Below are positions 1-7,103 of a stretch of 43,619 bases of DNA, piece after piece. How positions within the stretch are numbered: position 1 is the stretch's first letter; the number at the start of each line of letters is the position of its first letter. Made by a program: the position numbers and the translations under genes. Origin of the DNA: Chlorobiaceae bacterium (lineage in GTDB: Bacteria; Bacteroidota; Chlorobiia; Chlorobiales; Chlorobiaceae); contig JAAXXK010000019.1 of assembly GCA_013334525.1 (NCBI GenBank), forward strand, positions 1 to 43,619, read 5' to 3'. The notes beneath the pieces are model-generated. The model made no database searches and was not told where the DNA came from. It was given only the letters and a program-made list of their open reading frames with translations.

Positions 1-461
1 TCTGGAACGACACCGACGGCAAGGTCGACATCTTCGTCAGCGGCATCGGCACCGGCGGCACCATCACCGGCGTGGGCGAAGTGCTCAAGCAGCGCAACCC
101 CGACGTGAAGATCGTTGCGGTCGAACCTTTCGACTCCCCGGTTATTTCAGGCGGCAAGCCGGGTCCGCACAAGATCCAGGGCATCGGCGCAGGCTTCATT
201 CCCGACATCCTGAACACCGGTGTCATCGACGAAATCATCACCGTCAAGAACGAGGACGCGTTCCGTACCGGCCAGAAGCTGGCACGCACCGAAGGGCTGG
301 TCATCGGCATCTCCTCCGGCGCGGCCGCCTATGCTGCCCTGCAGCTGGCCCAGCGCCCCGAGAACGAAGGCAAGAACATCGTGGTGATCCTGCCGGACAC
401 CGGTGAGCGTTACCTCTCGACCCTGCTCTACCAGTTCGAGAACGAAGCGGTCTCCATCTGA
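1..461 (+). CDS. cysK: Cysteine synthase A (O-acetylserine sulfhydrylase), C-terminal part
   Basis: The 5' end lies outside the window; the reading frame runs from base 3 and stops at 459-461. The enzyme is PLP-dependent and makes cysteine from O-acetylserine and sulfide in the cytoplasm. Visible family marks are the PLP-phosphate loop [11 protein letters not shown], the GIGAGFIP segment, the ISSGAA loop and the ending [12 protein letters not shown], all typical of CysK. About 150 C-terminal residues of a ~310-residue family are present. It lies 35 bp upstream of the serine acetyltransferase gene on the same strand, so the two steps of cysteine synthesis are probably co-transcribed. CysM is the main alternative; the C-terminal motif and the neighbour favour CysK. 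Confidence 0.95.
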   Translation, partial: WNDTDGKVDIFVSGIGTGGTITGVGEVLKQRNPDVKIVAVEPFDSPVISGGKPGPHKIQGIGAGFIPDILNTGVIDEIITVKNEDAFRTGQKLARTEGLVIGISSGAAAYAALQLAQRPENEGKNIVVILPDTGERYLSTLLYQFENEAVSI

Positions 462-496
462 AATACGGCAACCGCATAACGCTACCACGAAGGATC

Positions 497-1414
497 ATGG
501 ACAACAACAAGCAGGGTATCGAAACCATTGAGCTGGCAATTGCGCAGCTCTCGAACGGAAGAAGCATCGACGCCGACTACGTGCCGCATCCCGAACGGAA
601 ACTGCCATCGATCGACAAGCTCCGTGAGTTTGTCGATCTGGTGCGGGCAGTCATTTTTCCGGGATATTTCGGGGCGCCCATTACGCATCGTGAATCGCTC
701 CCCCATTTCATCGGTGTCCGTATCGAGAAGATCTATGATCTGTTGGCCAGCCAGATTCTCAGCGTACAGCAGTTTGAAACCGGCCAATCCGAAGCAGGTA
801 GCCCTGCGGAACACGCAGCAGCCACTGCACGCGAGTTCATCGCCGTGCTGCCGGAGATCAGGCGGGTGCTCTGCACCGATGTCAAGGCGATCTACGATGG
901 TGATCCGGCGGCCAAAAGCCATGGGGAGATCATCTTCTGCTACCCCTCGATCAGGGCCATGATCAACCATCGGACGGCACATACGCTGCTGAAGCTCGGC
1001 GTGCCGCTCATCCCGAGGATCATCTCGGAGATGTCGCACTCCGAGACCGGTATCGACATCCATCCCGGGGCACAGATAGGGGACTATTTCTGCATCGATC
1101 ACGGCACGGGAGTGGTCATCGGCGAGACATGCGTCATCGGCAACAACGTCAGGATCTACCAGGGGGTGACGCTCGGCGCCAAGCGGTTCGTACTCGACAA
1201 GGACGGAAATCCGGTGAAGGATCTGCCGCGGCACCCCATCATCGAGGACAATGTGGTGATCTATTCGAACGCCAACATCCTTGGCAGGATTACCATCGGC
1301 AGAAACTCAATAATCGGAGGCAGCGTCTGGGTGACAAAGAGCGTACCGCCCGATTCAAGGCTCCAGCAGCAGAAAGCTGTGGAGAGCACCTTTATCAACG
1401 GCCTCGGAATCTGA
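497..1414 (+). CDS. cysE: Serine O-acetyltransferase (EpsC type)
   Basis: Acetylates serine with acetyl-CoA to give O-acetylserine, the first committed step of cysteine synthesis. The 305 residues comprise a helical N-terminal half (to ~165) and a left-handed beta-helix of hexapeptide repeats (~180-285). The catalytic pair is recognisable as Asp187 (in GIDIHPG) and His202 (in IDHGTG), with the same 15-residue spacing as Asp143/His158 of E. coli CysE. The protein ends in GLGI; the family's C-terminal Ile tail inserts into the CysK active site to form the cysteine synthase complex. A purine-rich GAAGGA lies just 2 bp before the ATG, an unusually tight spacing, so the start could lie slightly downstream. 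The upstream neighbour is cysK and the downstream one the encapsulin shell gene. Confidence 0.93.
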   Translation: MDNNKQGIETIELAIAQLSNGRSIDADYVPHPERKLPSIDKLREFVDLVRAVIFPGYFGAPITHRESLPHFIGVRIEKIYDLLASQILSVQQFETGQSEAGSPAEHAAATAREFIAVLPEIRRVLCTDVKAIYDGDPAAKSHGEIIFCYPSIRAMINHRTAHTLLKLGVPLIPRIISEMSHSETGIDIHPGAQIGDYFCIDHGTGVVIGETCVIGNNVRIYQGVTLGAKRFVLDKDGNPVKDLPRHPIIEDNVVIYSNANILGRITIGRNSIIGGSVWVTKSVPPDSRLQQQKAVESTFINGLGI

Positions 1415-1480
1415 AGAGGCCAGCGTGATGAAAACTACTGAAACCATCGAACCTCAACAATAACCCATTCATTCCATTCA

Positions 1481-2938
1481 ATGGCAAACTCACTACCTGA
1501 ATCCAACAGCCTGCTGCAACGCAGTGTGACCACCACGGTGGCAAGGAATCTGGCCAACACGACCAAAACCGTGCCCCAGATGATGTCGATCACCCCGAGA
1601 TGGCTGCTCAAGCTGCTTCCATGGGTTCACGTCGCATCCGGCACTTACCGTGTCAACCGCACCAAGATCGAACTGCAGAAACCCGAACGCATCGGAATCG
1701 ATTTCCACAGGGGCATCCCCTCGTTCAAGCCGGAATCGCTGAAAAGCATCCCGCTTTTCTCGACGCTCGAAGATGAGATCATCGCCGGCCTGGCCAAGAA
1801 ATTCGTGCTCGAAGAGGCTGAACTGGGCAGCACGCTGATCCTCGAAGGCGAAGACCGCCACAAGCTGTTCATCATCGCGCACGGCCAGATCGAGATACTG
1901 AGCAAGGGTCTGCATGGCGAAGACCTTCGCATCGCGCTCCTTTCGCAGGGCGAGTATTTCGGTGAAGAGGAGCTGGTGTCAGACAAACCTTCATCGGTCA
2001 CGATACGCACGATTACGCCCGGCTCGATCTTTTCGGTCTCCAGCAAAGAGGTCGAACAGCTCTTCCGTGAAGCGCCGGCATACCGTGATACCTTCAAATC
2101 GGCCGTCGAAGAGTACCTGAAGATCCGTTCGACGGTCAACAAGCATGGTGAAAAACACATCGACCTGGTGTCGGGATTCGCTGAAGATGTCGAAATCCCC
2201 GAGACCTACGTCGATTACTCGAACAAACCCCGCGAGTACTCCCTGCACGCCATCCAGACGGTGGTGCGCGTCCATACACGCGTCTCTGACCTGTACAACG
2301 ATCCGCACAACCAGATCGAGCAGCAGATGCGCCTGACCATTGACGGCATAAGGGAACGCCAGGAGTGGGAGTTCATCAACAACCGTGAGTTCGGCCTTCT
2401 GCACTCGGCAGATCCCGGCCAGCGCATCAGCACGCGTTACGGCACCCCGACCCCTGACGATCTCGACGACCTGTTGACGCTGGTCTGGAAAAAGCCTGCT
2501 TTTTTCCTCGCACACCCGAGGGCGATCGCTGCGTTTGAGCGCGAGTGCACCTGGCGCGGTGTCCCGCCGGTGACGCTCAACCTGTTTGGCAGCCCCGTCA
2601 TCACCTGGAGAGGCGTACCGATCATTCCGTGCGACAAGATCGAAATCAACAAAAACAACAAATCCGGGCTCGGTACCACCAATATCCTTCTCGTACGTGT
2701 AGGCGAAAACGAGCAGGGAGTGGTCGGACTTCACCAGGCAGGTATTCCCGGAGAGATCAGCCCGAGCCTTTCGGCCCGGTTGATGGGCCTGGACAAGCTC
2801 GGCGTCGCATCCTATCTGCTGACCCAGTATTCGTCGCTGGCCGTGTTGACCGACGATGCCCTGGCCGTGCTCGAAAATGTCGAAGTGGGCTACTACCACG
2901 ACTATGAGCATCGCAAGAGCGGCGGCAAGACCAAATAA
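1481..2938 (+). CDS. Family 2B encapsulin shell protein with cyclic-nucleotide-binding-like insert
   Basis: Predicted to assemble into an HK97-fold icosahedral nanocompartment. The 485 residues fall into a short N-terminal arm (1-85), an inserted cNMP-binding-like beta barrel (~86-215, with IPLFSTL, GQIEIL and the phosphate-cassette-like [16 protein letters not shown]), and the family 2 capsid body (~220-475, with [10 protein letters not shown]-like helix text [20 protein letters not shown] and a C-terminal domain near [15 protein letters not shown]). Family 2A shells lack the insert and are ~300-330 residues; the insert defines 2B. The usual Arg of the nucleotide-phosphate cassette (PRxA) is replaced by Ser (KPSSVTI), so nucleotide binding is doubtful. 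No clear Shine-Dalgarno precedes the ATG. It lies 66 bp after cysE and 76 bp before the cargo gene. The fold assignment is from family knowledge; assembly is inferred. Confidence 0.9.
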   Translation: MANSLPESNSLLQRSVTTTVARNLANTTKTVPQMMSITPRWLLKLLPWVHVASGTYRVNRTKIELQKPERIGIDFHRGIPSFKPESLKSIPLFSTLEDEIIAGLAKKFVLEEAELGSTLILEGEDRHKLFIIAHGQIEILSKGLHGEDLRIALLSQGEYFGEEELVSDKPSSVTIRTITPGSIFSVSSKEVEQLFREAPAYRDTFKSAVEEYLKIRSTVNKHGEKHIDLVSGFAEDVEIPETYVDYSNKPREYSLHAIQTVVRVHTRVSDLYNDPHNQIEQQMRLTIDGIRERQEWEFINNREFGLLHSADPGQRISTRYGTPTPDDLDDLLTLVWKKPAFFLAHPRAIAAFERECTWRGVPPVTLNLFGSPVITWRGVPIIPCDKIEINKNNKSGLGTTNILLVRVGENEQGVVGLHQAGIPGEISPSLSARLMGLDKLGVASYLLTQYSSLAVLTDDALAVLENVEVGYYHDYEHRKSGGKTK

Positions 2939-2956
2939 ACAATACCGACAACACGA

Positions 2957-2997
2957 CATTCCTGCATCACCGCCCTTTCGGGGTTGATGCAGGAATG
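2957..2997 (+). promoter_or_regulatory. Intercistronic hairpin between shell and cargo genes
   Basis: A perfect 13-bp inverted repeat (arms CATTCCTGCATCA at 2957-2969 and its complement at 2985-2997) encloses a 15-nt loop with a further CCC/GGG pairing. No T-run follows, so it is not a standard intrinsic terminator. It lies 18 nt after the shell stop codon and 17 nt before the cargo ATG. Likely roles are 3'-end protection of the shell message or partial attenuation, giving more shell than cargo. Confidence 0.75.
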
Positions 2998-3014
2998 AAC
3001 GAACAAATGCACAA

Positions 3015-4916
3015 ATGTCAAGAAACAACGAGCATACGTTTCCCGGCCAATCTGTTCCCGAGCTGCTGAACCCAACCTTCATTGCACAGCTGGCAAGTCG
3101 CCTGTACAATGACGTGCCCGGGGCAGGCGATGTGCCGAGAACCGAATCGGAGCTGCATGAAGCGCCCCAGTCCGCCGTCTCGACCGGGCAGGGCCATTCG
3201 GTCAGTGCACCCGGATACGGCGACGGCAGGCAATTCGACTGGCAGCCTGACCTGCCCTGGTTCCCCTCCGATGTTCCGGCCGGAGAGGGGGACTCGTTCT
3301 ACTTTCTCCAGGGCGATCCCGCAGGGAAGGAGGCTCCGCTCGAACATCATGCGGACAGGCTTACAGAAGAGCAGGCCTATTCGGGCAACACGAACGGGTC
3401 ATATGGGCTGGACGAAATCCTGAAGCGTCCACAGCCAGATAAAACCTCTTTTGAGACAGTCCAGGCAGGCGGGTTTCCCAATGTTGATCAATTCTCGCTG
3501 GAGTTCCTTCGCAACCCCGGCCTTGACGGTTTCCCCCAGGGCACCTGCATTGCGCAGGATCTGCTTCGCAAGTTTGCCGGCGGTTCCGACGGCCTCCAGC
3601 CCCCGGTCGAGCAGCCGCAGGTACCCTCGACAGTTCCCGATTTCTCGACAGGACCCTACTATTTCCTGAACGAACCGGTTGCTGCACCGATCACCAACCC
3701 GGAGATATTTGACGTGGCTTCCGTTCGCAGGGATTTTCCCGTGCTGCATCAGAACATCCACGGCAAGCCCCTGGTCTGGCTCGACAATGCCGCCACGACG
3801 CAGAAGCCGCTGAGCGTCATCAATGCGGTTTCGCAGTTCTATTCACAGGACAACTCCAATATCCATAGAGGGGCGCACACCCTGGCCGCACGTGCGACCG
3901 ACGCTTACGAAGGGGCACGCGAGAAGATCCGCCAGTTCATCGGCGCAGGCTCGACATCGGAGATCATCTACGTTCGGGGCACCACTGAGGGGGTCAACCT
4001 GGTGGCCCAGACATGGGGAAGGAAATTCATCCAGCCCGGTGATGAAATCGTGCTCTCCATCCTTGAGCACCACGCCAACATCGTTCCGTGGCAGATGCTT
4101 GCCCAGGAAAAAGGGGCGATCATTCGCGTCATACCGGTAAACGACAGGGGAGAGATCCTGATGGAGGAGTACACCCGACTGCTCGGCCCCCGCACCCGCT
4201 TTGTTTCGCTCACCCAGGCTTCCAACGGTCTCGGCACGATTCTGCCGATCAGGGAGATGATCCAGCTCGCCAAACGGCATGACGCGAAGGTGCTGATCGA
4301 CGGGGCACAGTCCGTCGCCCACATCCCGGTCAACGTGCAGGACCTTGATGCCGACTTCTTCGTCTTTTCCGGTCACAAGATTTTTGCACCGACCGGTATC
4401 GGCGTCGTATACGGCAAACGCGATCTGCTTGACCAGATGCCTCCATGGCAGGGCGGCGGCAACATGATCAAGGACGTGCGCTTTGAACAGACGGTTTACA
4501 ACGAAGCCCCGGCAAAATTCGAGGCCGGTACCCCCTCGATAGGAGATGCCGTCGGCCTTGGTGCGGCATTGGACTATGTAAGGAAGATCGGCCTGGAAAA
4601 CATCGCCCGCTATGAACACGAACTGACCAGCTACGCAACATCAAAGCTCGTAACCATTCCCGGTCTGCGCCTCATCGGAACGGCGCGAGACAAGGTCGGT
4701 GTGCTCTCCTTCGTGCTTGCCGGCGTGCCGAACGACGAGGTAGGGCGGTTGCTCGACAGGGAGGGCATAGCCGTCCGGACGGGGCACCACTGTACACAGC
4801 CGTCGCTCAGGCGGTTCGGTGTCGAAGGCACCGTACGACCGTCGCTGGCCTTTTACAACACAAAGGAAGAAATTGACCGCCTTGTCGATGTGGTCGGCAG
4901 CATCCGGAGACGATAA
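3015..4916 (+). CDS. Encapsulated cysteine desulfurase (SufS-like) with N-terminal targeting extension
   Basis: A PLP enzyme that converts cysteine to alanine and leaves a persulfide on its active-site cysteine; here predicted to be cargo of the upstream encapsulin. Residues 1-231 are a Pro/Gly-rich, low-complexity extension absent from free SufS (~410 residues). It contains three similar short motifs: FYFLQGDP (95-102), EFLRNP (163-168) and YYFLNEP (215-221), plus an N-terminal helix-like segment (15-31). The SufS domain starts at FDVASVRRDFPVL (232). The PLP lysine is Lys455 (SGHKIF) and the catalytic cysteine Cys593 (TGHHCTQP). Family 2A cargo cysteine desulfurases, such as the SrpI partner of Synechococcus, have the same ~225-residue disordered extension. 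Partner identity is inferred from adjacency and this extension. Confidence 0.93.
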   Translation: MSRNNEHTFPGQSVPELLNPTFIAQLASRLYNDVPGAGDVPRTESELHEAPQSAVSTGQGHSVSAPGYGDGRQFDWQPDLPWFPSDVPAGEGDSFYFLQGDPAGKEAPLEHHADRLTEEQAYSGNTNGSYGLDEILKRPQPDKTSFETVQAGGFPNVDQFSLEFLRNPGLDGFPQGTCIAQDLLRKFAGGSDGLQPPVEQPQVPSTVPDFSTGPYYFLNEPVAAPITNPEIFDVASVRRDFPVLHQNIHGKPLVWLDNAATTQKPLSVINAVSQFYSQDNSNIHRGAHTLAARATDAYEGAREKIRQFIGAGSTSEIIYVRGTTEGVNLVAQTWGRKFIQPGDEIVLSILEHHANIVPWQMLAQEKGAIIRVIPVNDRGEILMEEYTRLLGPRTRFVSLTQASNGLGTILPIREMIQLAKRHDAKVLIDGAQSVAHIPVNVQDLDADFFVFSGHKIFAPTGIGVVYGKRDLLDQMPPWQGGGNMIKDVRFEQTVYNEAPAKFEAGTPSIGDAVGLGAALDYVRKIGLENIARYEHELTSYATSKLVTIPGLRLIGTARDKVGVLSFVLAGVPNDEVGRLLDREGIAVRTGHHCTQPSLRRFGVEGTVRPSLAFYNTKEEIDRLVDVVGSIRRR

Positions 4917-4977
4917 CGGAACACGAGAAAACATTCAAAGAAACAGAGCCCTTTTTGGCGTCATCAATCATCGGAAT

Positions 4978-5001
4978 GAGTGGCTTCAGTAAGGGCCACT
5001 C
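4978..5001 (+). promoter_or_regulatory. Hairpin downstream of the cargo gene
   Basis: GAGTGGC (4978-4984) pairs with GCCACTC (4995-5001) around a 10-nt loop, about 60 bp after the cysteine desulfurase stop. There is no T-tract after it, so it is a weak terminator candidate or mRNA-stabilising 3' structure. It separates the encapsulin operon from the response-regulator gene. Confidence 0.4.
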
Positions 5002-5077
5002 TTCGGGAAGAGAGCCTGTTACGGATTACCTGAAAACAACAGCCCTGTTCAGTATCCGGTCAGAAAATAAATAAAGT

Positions 5078-5707
5078 ATGATTCTCATTACAGATACACA
5101 GTATCTGACCAACCATGCCCTGAAAGCCCTTTTAGCCTCATGTGGACATGCCGTGCAGGTTGCAACGACCCGGGAAGATCTGTTTACACATCTGCAGAAG
5201 AAGTCTGTCCGGTTGATTATCACCGATTATATCATGTTCGACTTCATGTCGGTATCTGATCTGGTGGAAATCAGGAAAAACGCACCGGATACCCCGATAC
5301 TGATACTGACCGGAGCGATCAACCAGATGCAGATCAAGGATCTCAACAATGCAGGCATCAGGAATATCTCCCTGAAAACTGACGACAGGGAAGAGCTCCT
5401 CCAGGCCGTGGATGCAGCCCTCAAGGGGAAAAAACACTATTCGGAAGCTGTTCTCGACATTCTGCTGAAAAAGGACGGTACCCACGAAGTTGCGGGTCCC
5501 CTGACGAAATCGGAGATCGATATTGTGCGGCAAATCGCATCGGGCCTGACCACAAAAGAGATTGCCTTCAAAAAGAAAATCAGTTTCCATACCGTCATGA
5601 CCCACAGGAAAAACATTTTCCGCAAACTTGGTATATCAAGCAGCCCGGAACTGGTGATGTATGCCATAAAGTCGGGGCTGATCGAAAATATCGAATACCA
5701 TATTTAG
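5078..5707 (+). CDS. LuxR/NarL-family response regulator
   Basis: A DNA-binding two-component response regulator of 209 residues. The receiver domain (1-~120) has the likely phosphoacceptor Asp50 (LIITDYIMFD), the switch Thr78 (ILTGA) and Lys100 (ISLKT). The usual N-terminal acidic pair is reduced to one residue (Asp6 in ITDTQ), so its Mg2+ site may be atypical. The LuxR-type helix-turn-helix is at ~143-205, with LTKSEIDIVRQIASGLTTKEIA and the recognition-helix region SFHTVMTHRKNIFRKLG. No cognate kinase gene is adjacent. It lies 161 bp after the cargo desulfurase gene and 65 bp before thiS, so control of this sulfur block is possible but not shown. Confidence 0.9.
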   Translation: MILITDTQYLTNHALKALLASCGHAVQVATTREDLFTHLQKKSVRLIITDYIMFDFMSVSDLVEIRKNAPDTPILILTGAINQMQIKDLNNAGIRNISLKTDDREELLQAVDAALKGKKHYSEAVLDILLKKDGTHEVAGPLTKSEIDIVRQIASGLTTKEIAFKKKISFHTVMTHRKNIFRKLGISSSPELVMYAIKSGLIENIEYHI

Positions 5708-5772
5708 GATTTGCAGTATTCCGCCATGGTTTTACCTGCAGTAAATAATTTCATTTCAGACGACCTTTCCTT

Positions 5773-5982
5773 ATGGGCATGATATCCATAACATTGAACG
5801 GCCAGCGGCATGAAGTTGCCGCCGGCTCATCGATCAGCGACCTTCTTCCGCTGGTCGGGGCTGACCGGCAGCAGGTCGCCGTAGTGGCAAACTCCCTGAT
5901 CGTCAGGCCGGAAGAGCGTTCCGATTTCATCCTCAACGAAAACGATGAGGTTGATATATTGATTTTTGCAGGCGGCGGTTGA
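5773..5982 (+). CDS. thiS: Sulfur carrier protein ThiS
   Basis: A ubiquitin-fold sulfur carrier of 69 residues. ThiS is adenylated at its C-terminal Gly and then thiocarboxylated with sulfur from a cysteine desulfurase, for thiazole synthesis in thiamine biosynthesis. The C-terminus FAGGG carries the required di-glycine, and SITLNGQRHEV at the N-terminus is typical. Translation may start at the second Met (5779), which gives the more usual ThiS N-terminus. No thiG, thiH or thiF gene lies in the window. Its place beside a cysteine desulfurase block is suggestive but not proof of shared function. Confidence 0.88.
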   Translation: MGMISITLNGQRHEVAAGSSISDLLPLVGADRQQVAVVANSLIVRPEERSDFILNENDEVDILIFAGGG

Positions 5983-6107
5983 GCTGCGAGCCTTATGCGG
6001 ATAGTAAATGTCAACACCGTCCGGATTGTTAGTGCCGGTTTCAGGGTTAATGATGAATCGGCATGGAATCAGTCAACTGTTTTACTTAAATCGCACATCA
6101 CAGAGCT

Positions 6108-6527
6108 ATGCATACTTCCGTAAGGTTCAACGGGAAACTGCCGCTTGTCGGCCAGAACGATAAAGGGCAGAAAACCCGGTTTGACGCTTCCATGGATTTT
6201 TCCGGCCCTGCCAGGTATGCCTCGCCGATGGAGGTGGTGCTTGAGTCGTTTGCCGCCTGTTCAATGATGGATATCATCGCCATTCTCAAAAAAATGAGAA
6301 AAGAGCTGATCAATCTTGAAGCTGACCTTGAAGCCGAAAGGGCTGATGGTCATCCGAAGGTCTTTACCTCGATTCACGTCAGGTATCGTTTGAAAAGCCC
6401 TGATTGCTCGCTGGAAGAGTTCAACAAGGCGATCACGCTCTCGATCGACAAATATTGCAGCGTTGCTGCCATGCTCAGGGGGTCAGGTTGTTCCATAACC
6501 TGGGACTCCGGGCTTGGCCGGGCGTAG
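6108..6527 (+). CDS. OsmC-like (YhfA-type) peroxiredoxin-fold protein
   Basis: A 139-residue member of the OsmC/Ohr fold. The two conserved redox cysteines are visible: Cys51 in the central helix (FAACSMMD) and Cys117 (DKYCSVAAMLRG), consistent with thiol-dependent peroxide or organic hydroperoxide reduction. The PMEVVLESFAACSMMD segment is the family hallmark. The sequence looks closer to the YhfA/OsmC-related branch than to Ohr. An extra Cys100 is present. It stands alone, 125 bp after thiS and 107 bp before the acylphosphatase gene. The substrate is unknown. Confidence 0.88.
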   Translation: MHTSVRFNGKLPLVGQNDKGQKTRFDASMDFSGPARYASPMEVVLESFAACSMMDIIAILKKMRKELINLEADLEAERADGHPKVFTSIHVRYRLKSPDCSLEEFNKAITLSIDKYCSVAAMLRGSGCSITWDSGLGRA

Positions 6528-6590
6528 ACATTGATTCATTAATCGGCCTGGTGAATTTCAGGCCTGGCGACTCCCCGTCATAAGGAGATC

Positions 6591-6650
6591 ATGAAGCTCC
6601 CGCCGGAGGTGTCGCCTGTTGTTTTAAAATATATGTGGAAGCCATGTTGA
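6591..6650 (+). CDS. Possible 19-codon leader ORF before acylphosphatase
   Basis: An ATG at 6591 is preceded by a strong Shine-Dalgarno (AAGGAG, 6582-6587) and opens a 19-codon frame ending in TGA at 6648-6650. The ATG of the acylphosphatase at 6644 lies inside its last codons, so the two would overlap by a few bases. This fits translational coupling. It may be an accident of a short frame; conservation in relatives is not known. Confidence 0.3.
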   Translation: MKLPPEVSPVVLKYMWKPC

Positions 6651-6919
6651 AAAGGGAGCATCTGATCGTTTCAGGAAAGGTTCAGGGGGTGGGGTTCAGG
6701 AAATATATCGACCGGAAAGCAAGAGAGCTCAACCTCAGCGGCTGGGTCCGGAACCGTTCAGACGGCACCGTAGAAATCAACGTCCAGGGGCCTGAGAGGG
6801 CTCTTGATGAGCTTCGCATGAGTGCGATAAAGGGGCCTGAGCGCTCAAAAGTGGTCGCTGTCCAGAAAGTGCAGGGGGATGCCGACAGGACACTTGACGG
6901 GTTTGCCATCTTACCTTAG
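6635..6919 (+). CDS. acyP: Acylphosphatase
   Basis: A small enzyme (94 residues) that hydrolyses carboxyl-phosphate bonds of acyl phosphates such as 1,3-bisphosphoglycerate. The signature GKVQGVGFR contains the catalytic Arg22 that binds phosphate, and GWVRN contains the catalytic Asn40 (numbers from the GTG start at 6635). The ATG at 6644 is an alternative and perhaps better start; it would remove three residues. The ferredoxin-like fold region NGTVEI-type strand appears as SDGTVEINVQGP. It is the last + strand gene before the convergent polysaccharide operon. Confidence 0.93.
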   Translation: MEAMLKREHLIVSGKVQGVGFRKYIDRKARELNLSGWVRNRSDGTVEINVQGPERALDELRMSAIKGPERSKVVAVQKVQGDADRTLDGFAILP

Positions 6920-7053
6920 GAGTACAACAGGTTGTTTCGCTTCAGGTATGGATGGAACTTCGGCCGGCGATGTGATGATGAAAAGGAAAAGGGGGGCTAT
7001 CGGAAGGGGCTGAACAAGGCGTCAATGTCTGTAAATGAGCCGCAAAAGGTCGA

Positions 7054-7069
7054 ATCGCTCTGAAGCGAT
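7054..7069 (-). terminator. Weak terminator candidate at the end of the polysaccharide operon
   Basis: ATCGCT (7054-7059) and AGCGAT (7064-7069) form a 6-bp stem with a 4-nt loop. Read on the - strand it is followed after a few bases by TTTT (7045-7048). It lies 35 bp beyond the last gene of the - strand operon and between convergent genes, which is where a terminator is expected, but the stem is short. Confidence 0.35.
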
Positions 7070-7103
7070 CCGATATTGGTGGAGGGGAGCGAGAACCTGA
7101 GGT

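Noticed and set aside
1991-3109. A 372-codon open frame on the - strand across the encapsulin gene
   Set aside because: It lies opposite a clearly recognised gene, runs into the intergenic hairpin and matches no family.
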